64,000 bases of DNA from Galeopsis tetrahit (GCA_963675135.1 CAVLYN010000087.1:62001-126000); one strand, 5' to 3'; positions 23,751 to 34,606 are shown, counted from the stretch's first letter. The notes: a model not told the origin generated them from the sequence alone. Numbers and translations: made by a program.

Positions 23751-23912
23751 ATACTTACCTGGACGGGGTCAATGGGCGATAAGCAAGGTTCATGGCCTAG
23801 GTTGGCGACCTCCATTGCACCCAGGAGGGGCGCCCTTCTAAGGTCGGACCAAGTGGTCGAGCCTACGTCATAATTTGTGCCAGAGGGGACCTGCGTTCGC
23901 GCGGCCCCTGCC
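23751..23912 (+). ncRNA. U1: U1 spliceosomal snRNA in the inverted copy
   Basis: Read here on the + strand. USE-like TCCCACTTCG is at 23676-23685, TATAAAA at 23720-23726 (34 bp later), the start at 23751, and the 3' box CA-N5-AGTCCAA at 23914-23927. Sequence identical to the array copies. Confidence 0.95.
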
Positions 23913-24513
23913 CCAATTCAAGTCCAACATGGTTGCTTAATTTATTCGAATATATGATTGAACTGTTCAGATCCAGTGGCAACAGATTGATAAGCTGGGA
24001 GACTTACCTTTTAGGTTCTTGGGCTTAATAGAGTATTAGTTAGTTTCTTTTGGAATTAACAGAATAGCAGTTACTCCTTTAAGGGGCTTAATAGAGTATT
24101 AGGCCTATATTGGATTAAGTTAGTCTTTCTTTTAGGTTCTTGGGCTTAATAGAGTATTAGTTAGTTTCTTTTGGAATTAATAGAATAGCAGTTACTCCTT
24201 TAAGGGGCTTTCTGGCGAAGTAGGACTAAAATTGAGCAATTAAAAAAGGTAATGGATAAATTGATATGGGACCAAATTGACTTTAATCTCCCTATATCTG
24301 TGAATACATTTTTTTTCAATGAATACATTTTTTTTCATAAACGTTGCCTATTTTAACAAAATTGATGCAACTCCGTCATAATTTATGAATAGAAGGGTTT
24401 CAACAAACCATGCGTAGCCAGCAGTTAAGACAAGCTGTTGACAGTCGACAACACCATTTTTTCTTATATATAACCAACCTGTCGCATCACAATTAATCGT
24501 TAAGTTTGAATTG

Positions 24514-24709
24514 GATGGGTGCGCCAGGCCATGGCAGTAGTGCAACGCCATGGCGACGCTCGAAAGCCCCAGCAGCAAGCTGCCGTGACAGCCTCTCCCC
24601 CTCAAAAGATAAATTTAATATCGTGTGAGCCAATGGCTCACATATCAGATATTAAACTGATAAGAACAGATACTACACTTGATCTTAGCCAAAAGGCCGA
24701 GAAAGGTAT
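24514..24709 (-). ncRNA. U2: U2 spliceosomal snRNA in the inverted copy
   Basis: Complete U2 gene read leftwards; its 5' end is at 24709. The promoter is complete: the USE reads as CGATGTGGGAT on the + strand near 24775-24785. It converges with the U1 gene at 23751, as in the direct units but mirrored. Confidence 0.95.
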
Positions 24710-27686
24710 GCTATTTTCAGTGATGCGATTATGCTTTTAAATTTGTCCTGTTACTCGATGCTTGCTCGAAGTTTCGATGTGGGATGATACTGCTATAAAT
24801 TAAAAAATGGTGATTATGTATTAATATTTCGATTCTTCTGTATGTATATATATTAACTACTAATTTTTCTGACTAGTATTTTACCTTTTTAACAATAATA
24901 AATGGTGGAAAACAAAGTACTGGTGAAATACTACCATCTATTCGTTAGATAATAAATTGAAAATGTCAAAGATACACAATTATCAGCTTCAAGATAAATC
25001 TGCATGATAAAAAAATTAAATTGTTTTAGTCAATTTGGATATTAAATACAGTGTTTTCATAACCGAACCGGTGACCAAACCGGTGTAGGCACCGGTAAAA
25101 TAATATTTATGTATTTTATTTTAATATTTTCTATGTTACTTATAAAAATCATATTAAAATAAATATAGTAAAATAACAAATATTAAACTAAAATAATACA
25201 TATGTAAGATTTCATATCGAATATGAGTAAAAGAAACATAGGAAAAAACTATATAAATGTAAGAGTGTTAGATTGTTATTTGTGAGATTTATGTCCCACA
25301 ACGAATAAGAGTAAAAGATACATTGGCGGCGGCGCATTTTAGTAAAATCTCGAAGGATTCAAATCTGTAGGCAAACACTGGTCATTGCTCATCTCCAGCG
25401 ACCAATTCTGTCGTCTCCACACTCTCCGTCACCTCAAACCCCAGCCGTCTCTCATTCTCTACTTTGACATCATCAAAAATGTCACTGGACCATAATTATA
25501 TTTTATTTACAACAATACTAGACTTTTATTTATTTTAAAATAAATACTTAACAAAAATAAATTAGATCTACAATTAATGAATTAAAATTCTTTGTTTAAA
25601 TTGTCTTGGTCAATTTGGATATTAAATATATATCCTCCAAAGGATGCGCGCGCTGAGAAAAAATATATTCTAAAAATCAAGAAAATCTCGTAAAATTAAT
25701 AATGTAAAATAAAATTTGTACTTGTATTCTAAATTTGTACTTTTATTTATTTTAATTTTAAAATACATAACTTAAAATTATCTAACAAAAATAAATTAGA
25801 GCTACAAATGAATTGAAATTCTTACTTTAAATTGTCTTAGTCAATTTGGATATTAAATATATATCCTGCAGACGATTTATGTGCACGAATATCGCATCTA
25901 ACACGTGCCACAAAAATATTAATAATTTTCTTAATATGTGCATGGATTCAAATTTCAGCATACCCAAAATATCGATAATTTCGACATACCGAAACATTAA
26001 TAAAATAATAATTTTATAATGTAATTTATTATATTGTGTTATTAATTAAAAAATATTAAAACAAATAATTCTGAATTGCTGTTTACTTTCTCCCCTCCCA
26101 AAAGAAAGAAACCCTAGTACCATACCTGCGTCGCTGTGCTGCACACCACGTTCTCCGGTTGCTTCTCGGTCGTTTTTCCGGACTCTCCTTACGCCCAGAC
26201 TCGCGCCTCACGCCCTCAAGCACTTACTCACCGGACTAAGCCGAACTCGTCGGACTCAAACATGCACATTCACGCCCAATTGATTTTAATGGTATTTACA
26301 CTAGATTAGATTAATGTTATTCCCATACTGTAGATTTGTAGTAGATTTAACTTGTGTGAAAATTATCGTTCCAATACTTGATGTAGATTAAGTGATTAAT
26401 GTCATTCCAATATTGTGCGGAAGGTTGCACTCCTATGATCAGCAACAAATTCTCATAAAAAAACGCAAGAATTAAAACGAAGCCTAATTCCACCCCCAAA
26501 ATAATCGCACTCAAATGGAACAAAAATCGAAATCAATTAATTCACAAGAAATGAACGGGCAACGTGCGACTTTCACCCAAGAAAATACAAGAAAGCCTTT
26601 AATTTATGTATTCTTTAATTATTAGTTTTTGGTGATTTCTTGAAATAATATATTAACCTAGAGTTAGGTTTTGAACAATGTATGAGCATAGAAAGGAGTG
26701 TACAATTTTAGTCATTTTTTGCCATATTTTTAAAATTGCTAGATATGCACGCGTGCGGCTCTCACGCGTGAAATAACTTACCAACAATTTGGAACTTGAG
26801 TGATTTGTAGGCAATTCTTTTCCATCTGTTGGGGCTTTTGAGTGTAACGCTTGTTCGAAGTGGAGGTTGGCTCCATAGAATGAAAAATACGCGCAAATAA
26901 GATCGTGTATTATTGAATGTCCATTCTTCTGTGAAATGGGGCGAGAATGGAGTCCCGATATTTCATGTAATGATCGACCTGACATAACGAAGGATGGCAA
27001 TTGGCTTTGGCTATATGGTCTGTTGCATGAGTGACTCCCTTACCAACCACCCCTCCACTGATTCTCTTTTATAACAACAATACTTTTATTTATTTTAAAA
27101 TAAATACTTAACAAAAATAAATTAGATATACAATTAATGAATTCAAATTCTTTGTTTAAATTGTCTTGGTCAATTTGGACGATATTAAATATATATCCTG
27201 CAAAGGATGCATGCGCACGAATATCGCAGCTAACACGTGCCACTAAAATATCCAGCAATTAAAGGACGTACAACTCAAGCAACCATTGTGCCAATTAATT
27301 AACACTTACCTCTGGTGCTATTGTAATAAAAACTTTTTTAACAATAATAAATGGTGGAAAACAAAGTATTTGTGAAATACTACCATCTATTCGTTAGACA
27401 ATAAATTGAAAATGTCAAAGATACACAATTATCAGCTCCAAGATAAATCCGCATAATCAAAAAATTAAATTGTTTTAGTCATTTTGGATATTAAATATGT
27501 ATCTTGCAAAGGATGTCATGCGCACGAATATCGCATTTAACATGTGACACTAAAAAGTGCAATGAAGAAGATGAATGTTCGAGAGGACAAGAATCACATT
27601 TGTTTATGATTAGTTCTTATATATAATTCAAAAATTCTAATAATTTATTGAAATACCGATGCCTAATCCCGATCTTTATATATACC

Positions 27687-28837
27687 GTAAAGCAGTGAAG
27701 TGAGTCAGATGGGTTGGGGCGGAGGGTAATTCCAACATCTCTAGTTCCATTAAGATATCGAAGGAGGCGTTTTACAGTGCCCCAATGAGTTGTGGTGGGA
27801 GCATGCATGAATTGAGACAATTTATGCACAGCAAAAGCAATATCAGGTCTAGTAAGTTGGAGGTATTGGAGACTTCCAAGAACTTGACGATATTGGGTGA
27901 TATCAGTGGGCGGTGTTCCATCAGAAAGAGATAAACGAGTAGAGGTGGAGAGAGGGGTTTGGACAGGTTTGGAAGTGAGCATATTATATTTGGTGAGTAG
28001 GTCAATGATATACTTACGTTGGGAGAGAAAGCAAGTTTTCTTAGTACGGAGCACTTCCACACCTAGGAAATAGGAAAGTGAGCCTAAGTCTTTGACAAAG
28101 AACTTTGTACTAAGGTCCGAGGCCACTTTTGTGAGGAACGAGGTGTTGTTTCCTGTAAGGGTTAGATCATCAACATACACGAGAAAATAAGCAGTTATAC
28201 CGGATTTGTTGTATACAAAGAGAGACTCGTCAGATTTGGTGTGAATGAAACCAATACTCTCCAAGAAGGTTCGAAGAGCAAAATACCAAGTTCGAGGTGC
28301 CTGTTTTAGGCCATAGATGGATTTATGTAACTTGCACACATATGTAGGGAAGGTTTTGTCAACAAACCCGGGTGGTTGAGCCATAAATACAGATTCGGCT
28401 AAGGCACCGTGAAGGAAAGCATTATTCACATCGAACTGACGAAGTGGCCAATCTTTGGTGACTGCAATACTCAGGACTGCTCGAACGGTTGCTGGTTTGA
28501 CCACAGGACTAAATGTTTCAGAAAAGTCAACCCCAGGGCGTTGGTGAAAGCCTTTGGCGACAAGTCGAGCTTTGTACTTGTCTAAGGAACCGTCTGGTTT
28601 CCGTTTGATGCGGAAGACCCACTTCGAACCAATAATGTTTGCAGAATCATCAGGTGGTACTAAATCCCAAGTACCGTTTTTTAGAAGGGCATTAAATTCA
28701 GATGACATGGCCTCCCTCCATCGTACATCTTTTAATGCCTGAGAGACGCAGCTAGGTTCAGTGTCAGAAGATAAAGTAGAAGATAGACCATACCTCGGAT
28801 TTGGTTTGAAGATACTGTTTTGGGCTCGAGTGATCAT
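27687..28837 (-). pseudogene. Ty1/copia reverse transcriptase fragment
   Basis: Open from codon 1 (ITRAQ region) through the RT domain (WVFRIKRKPDGSLDKYKARL, VAKGF, VYVDD at residues 220-224, GLKQAPR) up to HCFT at residue 384, where the inverted 9.8-kb unit begins. RNase H and the 3' LTR are thus missing here. The first 384 residues appear the same as in the intact ORF at 60721-62334. The reading frame continues for 22 unrelated residues encoded by the unit. Confidence 0.93.
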
Positions 28838-28861
28838 TCGAGTTCGTTGTTGTATAGGTGG

Positions 28862-29310
28862 GGATGGCAGTGAGGGAGCATCTGGCGACTCGAGATCAAG
28901 GGTTTGTATAGTGGAATTAGGGTTTGTATAGTGGAATTAGGGTTTTAAGAAGACGTATTGTTATGACAAATTAGTTTTGACCTTTAGAGGGACATATAAA
29001 CTAATTTGAGGTGCAATTTTATTCTAATTATTTTGATCAATTAGCATTTGACAGTTTCTATTTTGATTGCAATAAGGAATTGCTGCACAACATATAATAG
29101 TTTTGGGAGAGTATCTAAACATTTTTCTATAAAATTCTATGATTTGTAAAGAGGTTGAGGAATTGGAGCTATGAAATTCAAAAAATTTACAATAAATTCA
29201 ATGTCCATTGTCTGTTTAGACGTTGACTTAGCTGGTTTTTCTTGAAAATAAAAATACAAACTAGAATGGCCCCCAGACCACTATCCCACATAGGAAAGGA
29301 CCAAATAAAG
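28862..29310. other. Between copia RT and U5 in duplicate A
   Basis: Contains a 20-bp direct duplication (GGGTTTGTATAGTGGAATTA twice) not present in duplicate B. From about 29140 it is the conserved U5-flank segment. No gene. Confidence 0.6.
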
Positions 29311-29358
29311 ACTAAGAGTCAGTTAAATAAATTGAAAGGAGAGATGACAAGTAATTTC

Positions 29359-29483
29359 ACGCAGCTGCGCGGTGAGCACAAAGCGAACTATTCTTTCGCC
29401 TTTTACTAAAGAATACCGTATGCACGCCGCAATTCAAGCAGCATACGCCTCTTTTTGGAGGGTTTTTTCGTTTAGAAAAGCCC
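29359..29483 (+). ncRNA. U5: U5 spliceosomal snRNA outside the arrays, duplicate A
   Basis: Complete U5 with USE ATCCCACATAG, TATA-like ATAAATT and 3' box CA-N6-AGTCTAA. Its 3' hairpin (GGGTTTTTTC / GAAAAGCCC) pairs much better than that of the array copies. The right side of the 5' stem reads GTATGCAC instead of GTGTGCAC, replacing a C-G pair with C-A. Flanks are related to, but diverged from, those of the array U5 genes. Confidence 0.92.
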
Positions 29484-29499
29484 AACAAATTTAAGTCTA

Positions 29500-30590
29500 A
29501 TCTTTTTAGTTCTTTTTTATTTACTGAGAGGCTAATATGGCAGCGGATAAGTTCGCTTTTGTCGATGGTGGGCAAGTGCCACCGACTTAGCTAAACTCCT
29601 GTCTTTGTAAAGATCTCAATTTTGATTTGCTCTCATGTTTTTCTTTTCTTCAATTAATTTTTTATTATTTTTTTAAAGTCTCAGTATATCCAGCCCAAGC
29701 CAGAGGTTGCAAACATTTTACTTCCTCTATTATGGTGAAACTCTTTTGTAAAAAGAAATTCAACATTTCCTTGTATCATGACATTATCCAATATTTTTTC
29801 TTGCCTTAAGAAAATGTACTATAGTTTCAGTATGAATTTTTTTTGGGAAGTTTGTAAATATAAGATTTTGATATATTGAATAAGCTAGAGATGAAAGAAG
29901 AGCTTGGAGTAAGGGCATGTTTTCAAACTTCTTTCAAAAGTGTAGATTGTAGAATATATATTTTGTTTTTTAAGTCGGTAAGACCCAACTTTAAAAAAAA
30001 AAAAATGCAAGTATTGCAATTGGGATTTAAAACACCATGTTGGTAATGAAATTTGAGTGTGTGCAGGGGTTTTCGAGTATGGATATTAACATCTAACTGT
30101 CAGGGTAGATAAACACAAGCTTCTTAAAATCGTCCAAATCGAATATCGTATTTCGCAATAAATACGTTTTTTTCGTAAATGTTGCCCATTTTAACCAAAT
30201 GTACAAAATCGATGCAAATCCGTCGTAATTTGGGACGATTTTTGGCTCGTTTAAAAAACACTGGTCGTGTATTTTGCGACAATTTTTTTTTAATTATTAG
30301 AATTTTAAGATTTGCGACGGAATTCAACATATGAATTTTTTTTTTAAAAATGGTAGACGGCGCCGTTTGAAGATTGCCGACGGAATATCCGTCGGTAATC
30401 ACCGACGGCGAACAAATTTCGTCGGTAAACCGGTTACGTAATGCTATTTCAAAAGGACACGTTAATTAATGACTTAGAATGTGGAATACAAGGTGAAATA
30501 AAGGAATCTAACTGTGTTAGCCATTACTTTTTGACATGTGAAGATAAGTTATTTGGTATTGGTTCAATCTTCAAACATATGAACTTTATT
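29500..30590. other. Downstream flank of U5, duplicate A
   Basis: No gene seen. It shares about 1 kb with 57845-59060 (diverged), with 62975-64000 (near identical) and, in reverse, with 35640-36085. 30120-30437 is CACTA-like; 30170-30235 also matches, in reverse, the stretch downstream of U2 at 2805-2870. Confidence 0.6.
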
Positions 30591-30592
30591 AT

Positions 30593-30640
30593 GTCCCACA
30601 TCGAAAGAGTAGAAAAAACATAAGAGAAAAAATAATATAA
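30593..30640 (+). promoter_or_regulatory. Orphan USE-TATA module 1
   Basis: GTCCCACATCG (30593-30603, perfect consensus) and TATAA (30636) are 32 bp apart. The sequence after it is not an snRNA; 94 bp further on the module recurs. Related, decayed modules occur on the - strand in each array unit (about 1890-1990). Confidence 0.5.
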
Positions 30641-30686
30641 AAGTAGTAGTATTAATAAGTTAGTAACCAACAAACATAAATTTTTT

Positions 30687-30738
30687 ATCCCACATCGAAT
30701 AAGGAGTACAAGAAACATGAGAGAAAAACATTATAAAA
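30687..30738 (+). promoter_or_regulatory. Orphan USE-TATA module 2
   Basis: ATCCCACATCG (30687-30697, perfect consensus) and TATAAAA (30732-30738) are 34 bp apart. The intervening sequence resembles that of module 1. No recognisable RNA gene follows, only AT-rich DNA. Confidence 0.5.
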
Positions 30739-30929
30739 GGGGCCTAATGTGCACCTAAATTTGTATTTTTAAAATGTTTATATATTTTAACACTTTTTGA
30801 ATCGGTTTTATGATCGATTCATAGTTGGACCGGTTGAACCGGCTGGTCCAATTTTGAATGAATTTATTTTGTAGGCTAAGGCTAAAAAAATAATTTATTA
30901 ATAAAAAATTTAAAAAATATATACTAAAA

Positions 30930-31242
30930 AATTTTCCACCGAAATGTTTGTTGCCAAATTTAACTACGGAATTACCAACGAAATGTTTCGTAGTTGATAT
31001 TTACCTACGGAATTTCATTTATTATGGTAATCATATTACCTACCGAAATGTTATGGATTTGCTACGAAAATGTGGTAGGTAATTGCCTACGGATTAAATT
31101 TTCGTGGGCAACCGAATTACCTACGAGCGAATTTCATACGAATGGTTTTCGTTGGTATTCCGTAGGTAAATATAAATGCCTACAAAATTGGAATTATTGC
31201 CTACAAAATATTCCCTAGCCAATTAATTATTTTCTTGTAGTG
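30930..31242. mobile_element. CACTA-type transposon end
   Basis: The right end TTTTCTTGTAGTG (31230-31242) is the reverse of the canonical plant CACTA terminus CACTACAAGAAAA. It is preceded by sub-terminal repeats (variants of TACCTACGGAAT and its reverse), typical of CACTA elements. The other end and transposase are absent. It abuts the ARF3-like fragment's flank. Confidence 0.72.
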
Positions 31243-31301
31243 TTTCCCATATTCCCCAATTATCCTATAGATTTCAATTTCTGTGTACTTAGGGTTTGAA
31301 T

Positions 31302-31649
31302 ATGATGAGCGGATTGATCGATTTGAATACGGTGAACAATGAAGATGAAACGACGTCGCCTTGTGGTGGTTCTCCTTCCTCCTCGTCGGGGAATTTGGAA
31401 TTGCCTCCGACGACGACGTCGGCGGCGGCGGCAGTGTCCATGAAGGTGTGGCACGCATGCGCGGGGCCATTGATTTCGCTGTCGAAGAAAGGAGGAGCCG
31501 AAGTCTACTTTCCTCAGGGTCACGTTGAACACCTCCCCGAGCATCCTGCTGAGCTTATGATCTCCCCCAATTATCCTATATTACCGAGTTTCCCATCCTT
31601 TAATATATTTTGGTCAACTAACGGTTTCCATCCAAAAACTATCAGATAG
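31302..31649 (+). pseudogene. ARF3/ETTIN-like 5' fragment
   Basis: Starts ATGATGAGC (chosen over an upstream frame because ARF3-type proteins of asterids begin MM-GLIDLNTV). The first about 88 residues give MMSGLIDLNTVNNEDE, a Ser/Gly/Ala-rich spacer and VWHACAGPLISLSKKGGAEV with YFPQGH, the conserved entry to the B3 DNA-binding domain of auxin response factors. Homology ends at about 31564. The following 28 codons (PNYPILPSFP...) are unrelated and end at 31647-31649, so B3 is incomplete. The parent would be a nuclear auxin-response repressor of organ polarity. The fragment lies between 16-bp direct repeats. Confidence 0.8.
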
Positions 31650-31954
31650 GATCAAATCTATAATAAACAACACCATTTTGAAACTGCATTAAGCCCCAAA
31701 ACGCGTGGGGACTTAAACGCGTTTTAGGGTTGAACATAAATAAATTTGAAAACACGCGTTTGGACCTCGCGTTTTGTGTTATAGAAACCCGTGACGTCCG
31801 CACGCTCTTGTTATAGAAACCTTTGGCCCGCCCGCCACCCACCGCATTTTGCTATATTTAATGAAACGCTTAAAAGTTATCCCCTTTCACAAAATCTCTA
31901 ATTAAAACACAATGAAGTGCTAAATCCTGTGAGAATCTAAATCGTTGCCTAAAA

Positions 31955-32438
31955 ATGTATGACATTCCCTCGGATATCTACCGGGAAATACTCATTCCGT
32001 TTGCCGGCAGAGTCACTTTTTCGGTGCAAATGTGTGTGCAAGGAATGGCTACGCATAATCGATGATCCATCTTTCATCAAAGAGCACACAAACAATCAAC
32101 TCTACACTCATAACATCCTCGTCAAACATAGATATGGAGCTCTCATCCATTCGTTGTCTCTCAACTCCCTTAACTTTACCGATGGCCCTCAGATGATTGA
32201 AGCGACCCAAGTTAAAATGTTGTTCCGCCGAGGTATGCCACGCATACCACCTTTCTTCCAAATTGCCTTATGCAATGATCTGATTCTCCTCACCCACACT
32301 ATTCAGAGTTGGGCAATATGGAATCCATTATCCAAAGAGCTCCGCAAGTTGTTATTAACAATAGAGTTACACAAGCGTAAATCGGTATATATAAAGTTGT
32401 TATTAACAATAGAGGGTAAATCCATATATATTTGCTAA
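31955..32438 (+). pseudogene. F-box protein gene fragment
   Basis: ATG at 31955 gives MYDIPSDIYREILI; one extra base near 31997 then shifts the frame to RLPAESLFRCKCVCKEWLRI followed by IDDPSFIKEH. Together these form a classic plant F-box (SCF ubiquitin-ligase substrate adaptor). About 90 further residues, including QSWAIWNPLSKELRKLL, look like the start of an F-box-associated domain. At about 32395 it runs into copia integrase sequence, so the C-terminal two thirds is missing. Frameshift plus truncation: a pseudogene. 31650-31950 may include its old promoter; nothing specific is seen there. Confidence 0.78.
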
Positions 32439-33355
32439 AGTGATCAACAAAAATGACATAGTATTTGAAGCCTTCAGTTGACAGGACAGGGGACGACCAA
32501 ACATCAGAAAAAAGAACCTCAAGGGGGGAACTAGATATAATGCTTGAATCGTAAAAAGGAAGTTTATGACTTTTAATACAGTTGCAAGAATCACAATAAT
32601 GCAGTTTTGAGTTCGTGATAGGTAAGCTATACTTGGATAAGGTATGGGAAAGGATTTTGGAGGACGGATGACCTAGACGAGCATGCCAGATGGGTGATGG
32701 TTGTTTTTCCGAGATGGAAGTTGTGGGGTTAAGAGATGCTCGAGTCGGCCATACGTAGAGATTATCCACGCGACTCCCCGTGAGGAGAATGGTCCCCGTT
32801 TTGCCATCCCGCACCTGAAAATAAGTAGATCCAAAAATAATGTTAACATCATTATCTCGACACAAGGTTGAAACAGAGATAAGGTTTTTGGCCATTTGTG
32901 GGACAACAAGGACGTTTTGAGAATGTTAGCATATTAACATGAGGAAACGACAAGGAACCAATATGTGAAATTTTCAAACCGTTACCATCACCGATAATGA
33001 CATCATCCGAACCGGAATATGGAGAGGAAACATATAAATTATTGGGGTGAGTTGTGATATGATGAGAGGCCCCGGAGTCCAAGATCCAGGGGATGGAGGG
33101 GATCTTTGAAATAGGAGAGTGGGCGGAGGTGGTGTATATACCAGCAGGGTGGGTGTGCATACGATGTGGGGTGTATGTAGTAGTGGAGTGAGTGCGTAGA
33201 TGCGGAGGGGTGTATTTACCAGATTTGGGGGTGTAAGCAGTAGTGCTGTAGTGGATTGGGCTCATTAGACAACAATTGAGTATGTAGTAGTGGTGTTTTG
33301 ATTGGAGAGAGAAGGCAGTATGCGCGACTGTAAAAAAAAAAAGGAAATTGGGCAC
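32415..33355 (-). pseudogene. Ty1/copia protease and integrase N-terminal part
   Basis: From right to left: a Thr/His/Pro-rich spacer, the aspartic protease motif WILDSGASHH (around 33090), then after a -1 frameshift near 32915 NVLVVPQMAKNLISVSTLCR, the pre-integrase zinc region (HARLGHPS ... LHYCDSCNCIKSHKLPF) and the start of the integrase core with its first Asp (LFSDVW) and YYVIFVDHFSKYIWIYPL. It stops at about 32415, where it meets an F-box gene fragment. Only about 180 bp separate the primer binding site from this region, so gag is deleted. Confidence 0.92.
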
Positions 33356-33524
33356 GGTGATTTAACTAGAGGGTACCGTGAAGAGTTGAAACCGTCGATG
33401 GTTTGTTCGGGAGTTGCAAGCGAACGGCAGTTATGCGAGGAGTGTTGTAATCGTGAGTTTTGAACGACAAGAATGCCGAACAACGATTACAAGGATTATT
33501 GTGGGATCGAGGCGTGAGCCGAGA

Positions 33525-33539
33525 GGCTCGTTGATACCA
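33525..33539 (-). other. Primer binding site of the copia element
   Basis: On the - strand TGGTATCAACGAGCC starts right at the LTR end. TGGTATCA matches the 3' end of initiator Met tRNA, the usual copia primer (TGGTATCAGAGC); the following bases are altered. Confidence 0.85.
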
Positions 33540-33733
33540 TATAGAGAAACAATGAATTGTGAAATTATAATTTCATTAAGTGAATGTAAAGAATACATTA
33601 GGGGAGTATTTATAGATACAAAACATATCTACTATATATCTCTAATTTAAGGAAATAAAGATTTACAAGATATATAAAATATATTATACAAGATATATAT
33701 AATATCTCTTAATATATTTATATATGCCTAATA
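33540..33733 (-). mobile_element. Ty1/copia 5' LTR (194 bp)
   Basis: Partner of the LTR at 60520-60713. It is followed directly by the primer binding site and on the outer side by TATAG (33734-33738). Confidence 0.92.
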
Positions 33734-33738
33734 TATAG

Positions 33739-34606
33739 TAGGTAAAACTTTCTCCAGGCATAGCTTCCACATGCGGCTTTCTGAGTCGTAAACCTCAATT
33801 TGACAAAAGGCTGCTTCATTGCACTTTTTAGTGTCACATGTTAAATGCGATATTCGTGCGCATGACATCCTTTGCAAGATACATATTTAATATCCAAATT
33901 GACTAAAACAATTAATTTTTTGATCTTGCGGATTTATCTTGAAGCTGATAATTGTGTATCTTTGACATTTTCAATTTAGCCATCGTATTGTTTTCAGATC
34001 GTAGTAATAGAAGGACATTGCAAGAACTCAGTATTTTGGGGTTTGGAATGGTGAAAGTATAAGGTATAAAAGCTTATGAGGATTGAGAATTGGATGAAAG
34101 TAGAAGTCTTGTGTGTCATGCACGTGTTAGATGCGATATTCGTGCGCATGCATCCTTTGCAGGGTGTACTTTAATATGCAAATTGACCAAGAAAATATCA
34201 ACAAAAATATTTTAATTCATTAATTGTAGATCAAATTTATTTTTGTTAAGTATTTATTTTAAAATAAATAAAAGTAATTTTGTTATAGAAGAGAGTCGGT
34301 TGAGAGGTGGTTGGGTAAAGTGTAAATGGCAGAGAGCTAGTTATCACGAGAAGGGATCCATAATTAATTATGAACCCTTGTATTCTTGCGCTTTAATTTA
34401 TTACGTGCATATCCAAATATGAAAAGCGTTTTCCCATATTACCCTATGTAACATCTTATATAAAGCAGTCACTTCTGCAACAAACCATATATCCTAGTCC
34501 GTTTCATTATTCAATTTGAACTCATTTTTCCTTGCAAGAAAACTTAGCTTAGCTTAAGAGAAGCAATTTTAAAAATGTCATTGATGAACAGTGGGTTTTT
34601 GTCCTT
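33739..34606. other. Mosaic of unit fragments beside the copia 5' LTR
   Basis: 33815-33980 resembles unit 9440-9600; 33990-34350 resembles unit 4280-3915 in reverse; 34420-34560 resembles unit 7770-7815 and 5206-5110 (reverse). No gene seen. The order differs from the array, so this looks like an older relative of its components. Confidence 0.6.
34121..34275 (+). repeat. 170-bp dispersed repeat outside the arrays
   Basis: Diverged member. The flanking 33990-34120 and 34276-34350 match unit 4280-4147 and 3988-3915 in reverse, so about 360 bp here is an old copy of the unit segment beside U1, without U1 itself. Confidence 0.7.

Larger units (their letters stand above)
21986..27684 (-). repeat. 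Inverted partial copy of the 9.8-kb unit
   Basis: Reverse complement of unit positions 5206 down to 1, continuing through the tandem junction into positions 9807 to about 9315. It therefore carries U1 and U2 with strands swapped, but no U5, HD-ZIP or gag piece. With 19.1-21.98 kb it forms an inverted repeat with arms of about 2.9 kb and a 2.8-kb spacer. It carries the T allele at unit 5091 that is otherwise seen only in copy 2. Confidence 0.95.
27687..30540. repeat. Large segmental duplicate A
   Basis: Near-identical to 61184-64000 (offset 33,497, changing to 33,477 after a 20-bp tandem duplication near 28905-28940 present only here). It contains the copia RT fragment, a U5 gene, a T-rich flank and CACTA-like subterminal repeats. 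Its left edge is the junction with the inverted array copy. Confidence 0.95.

Noticed and set aside
1..27684. Ribosomal DNA or centromeric satellite as an explanation for the tandem array.
   Set aside because: No rRNA sequence, and a 9.8-kb mosaic unit with genes is unlike a centromeric satellite.
28554..28742. Open frames opposite or shifted relative to copia RT (28554, 27772, 61008, 61269, 62051).
   Set aside because: Shadows of the RT reading frame.
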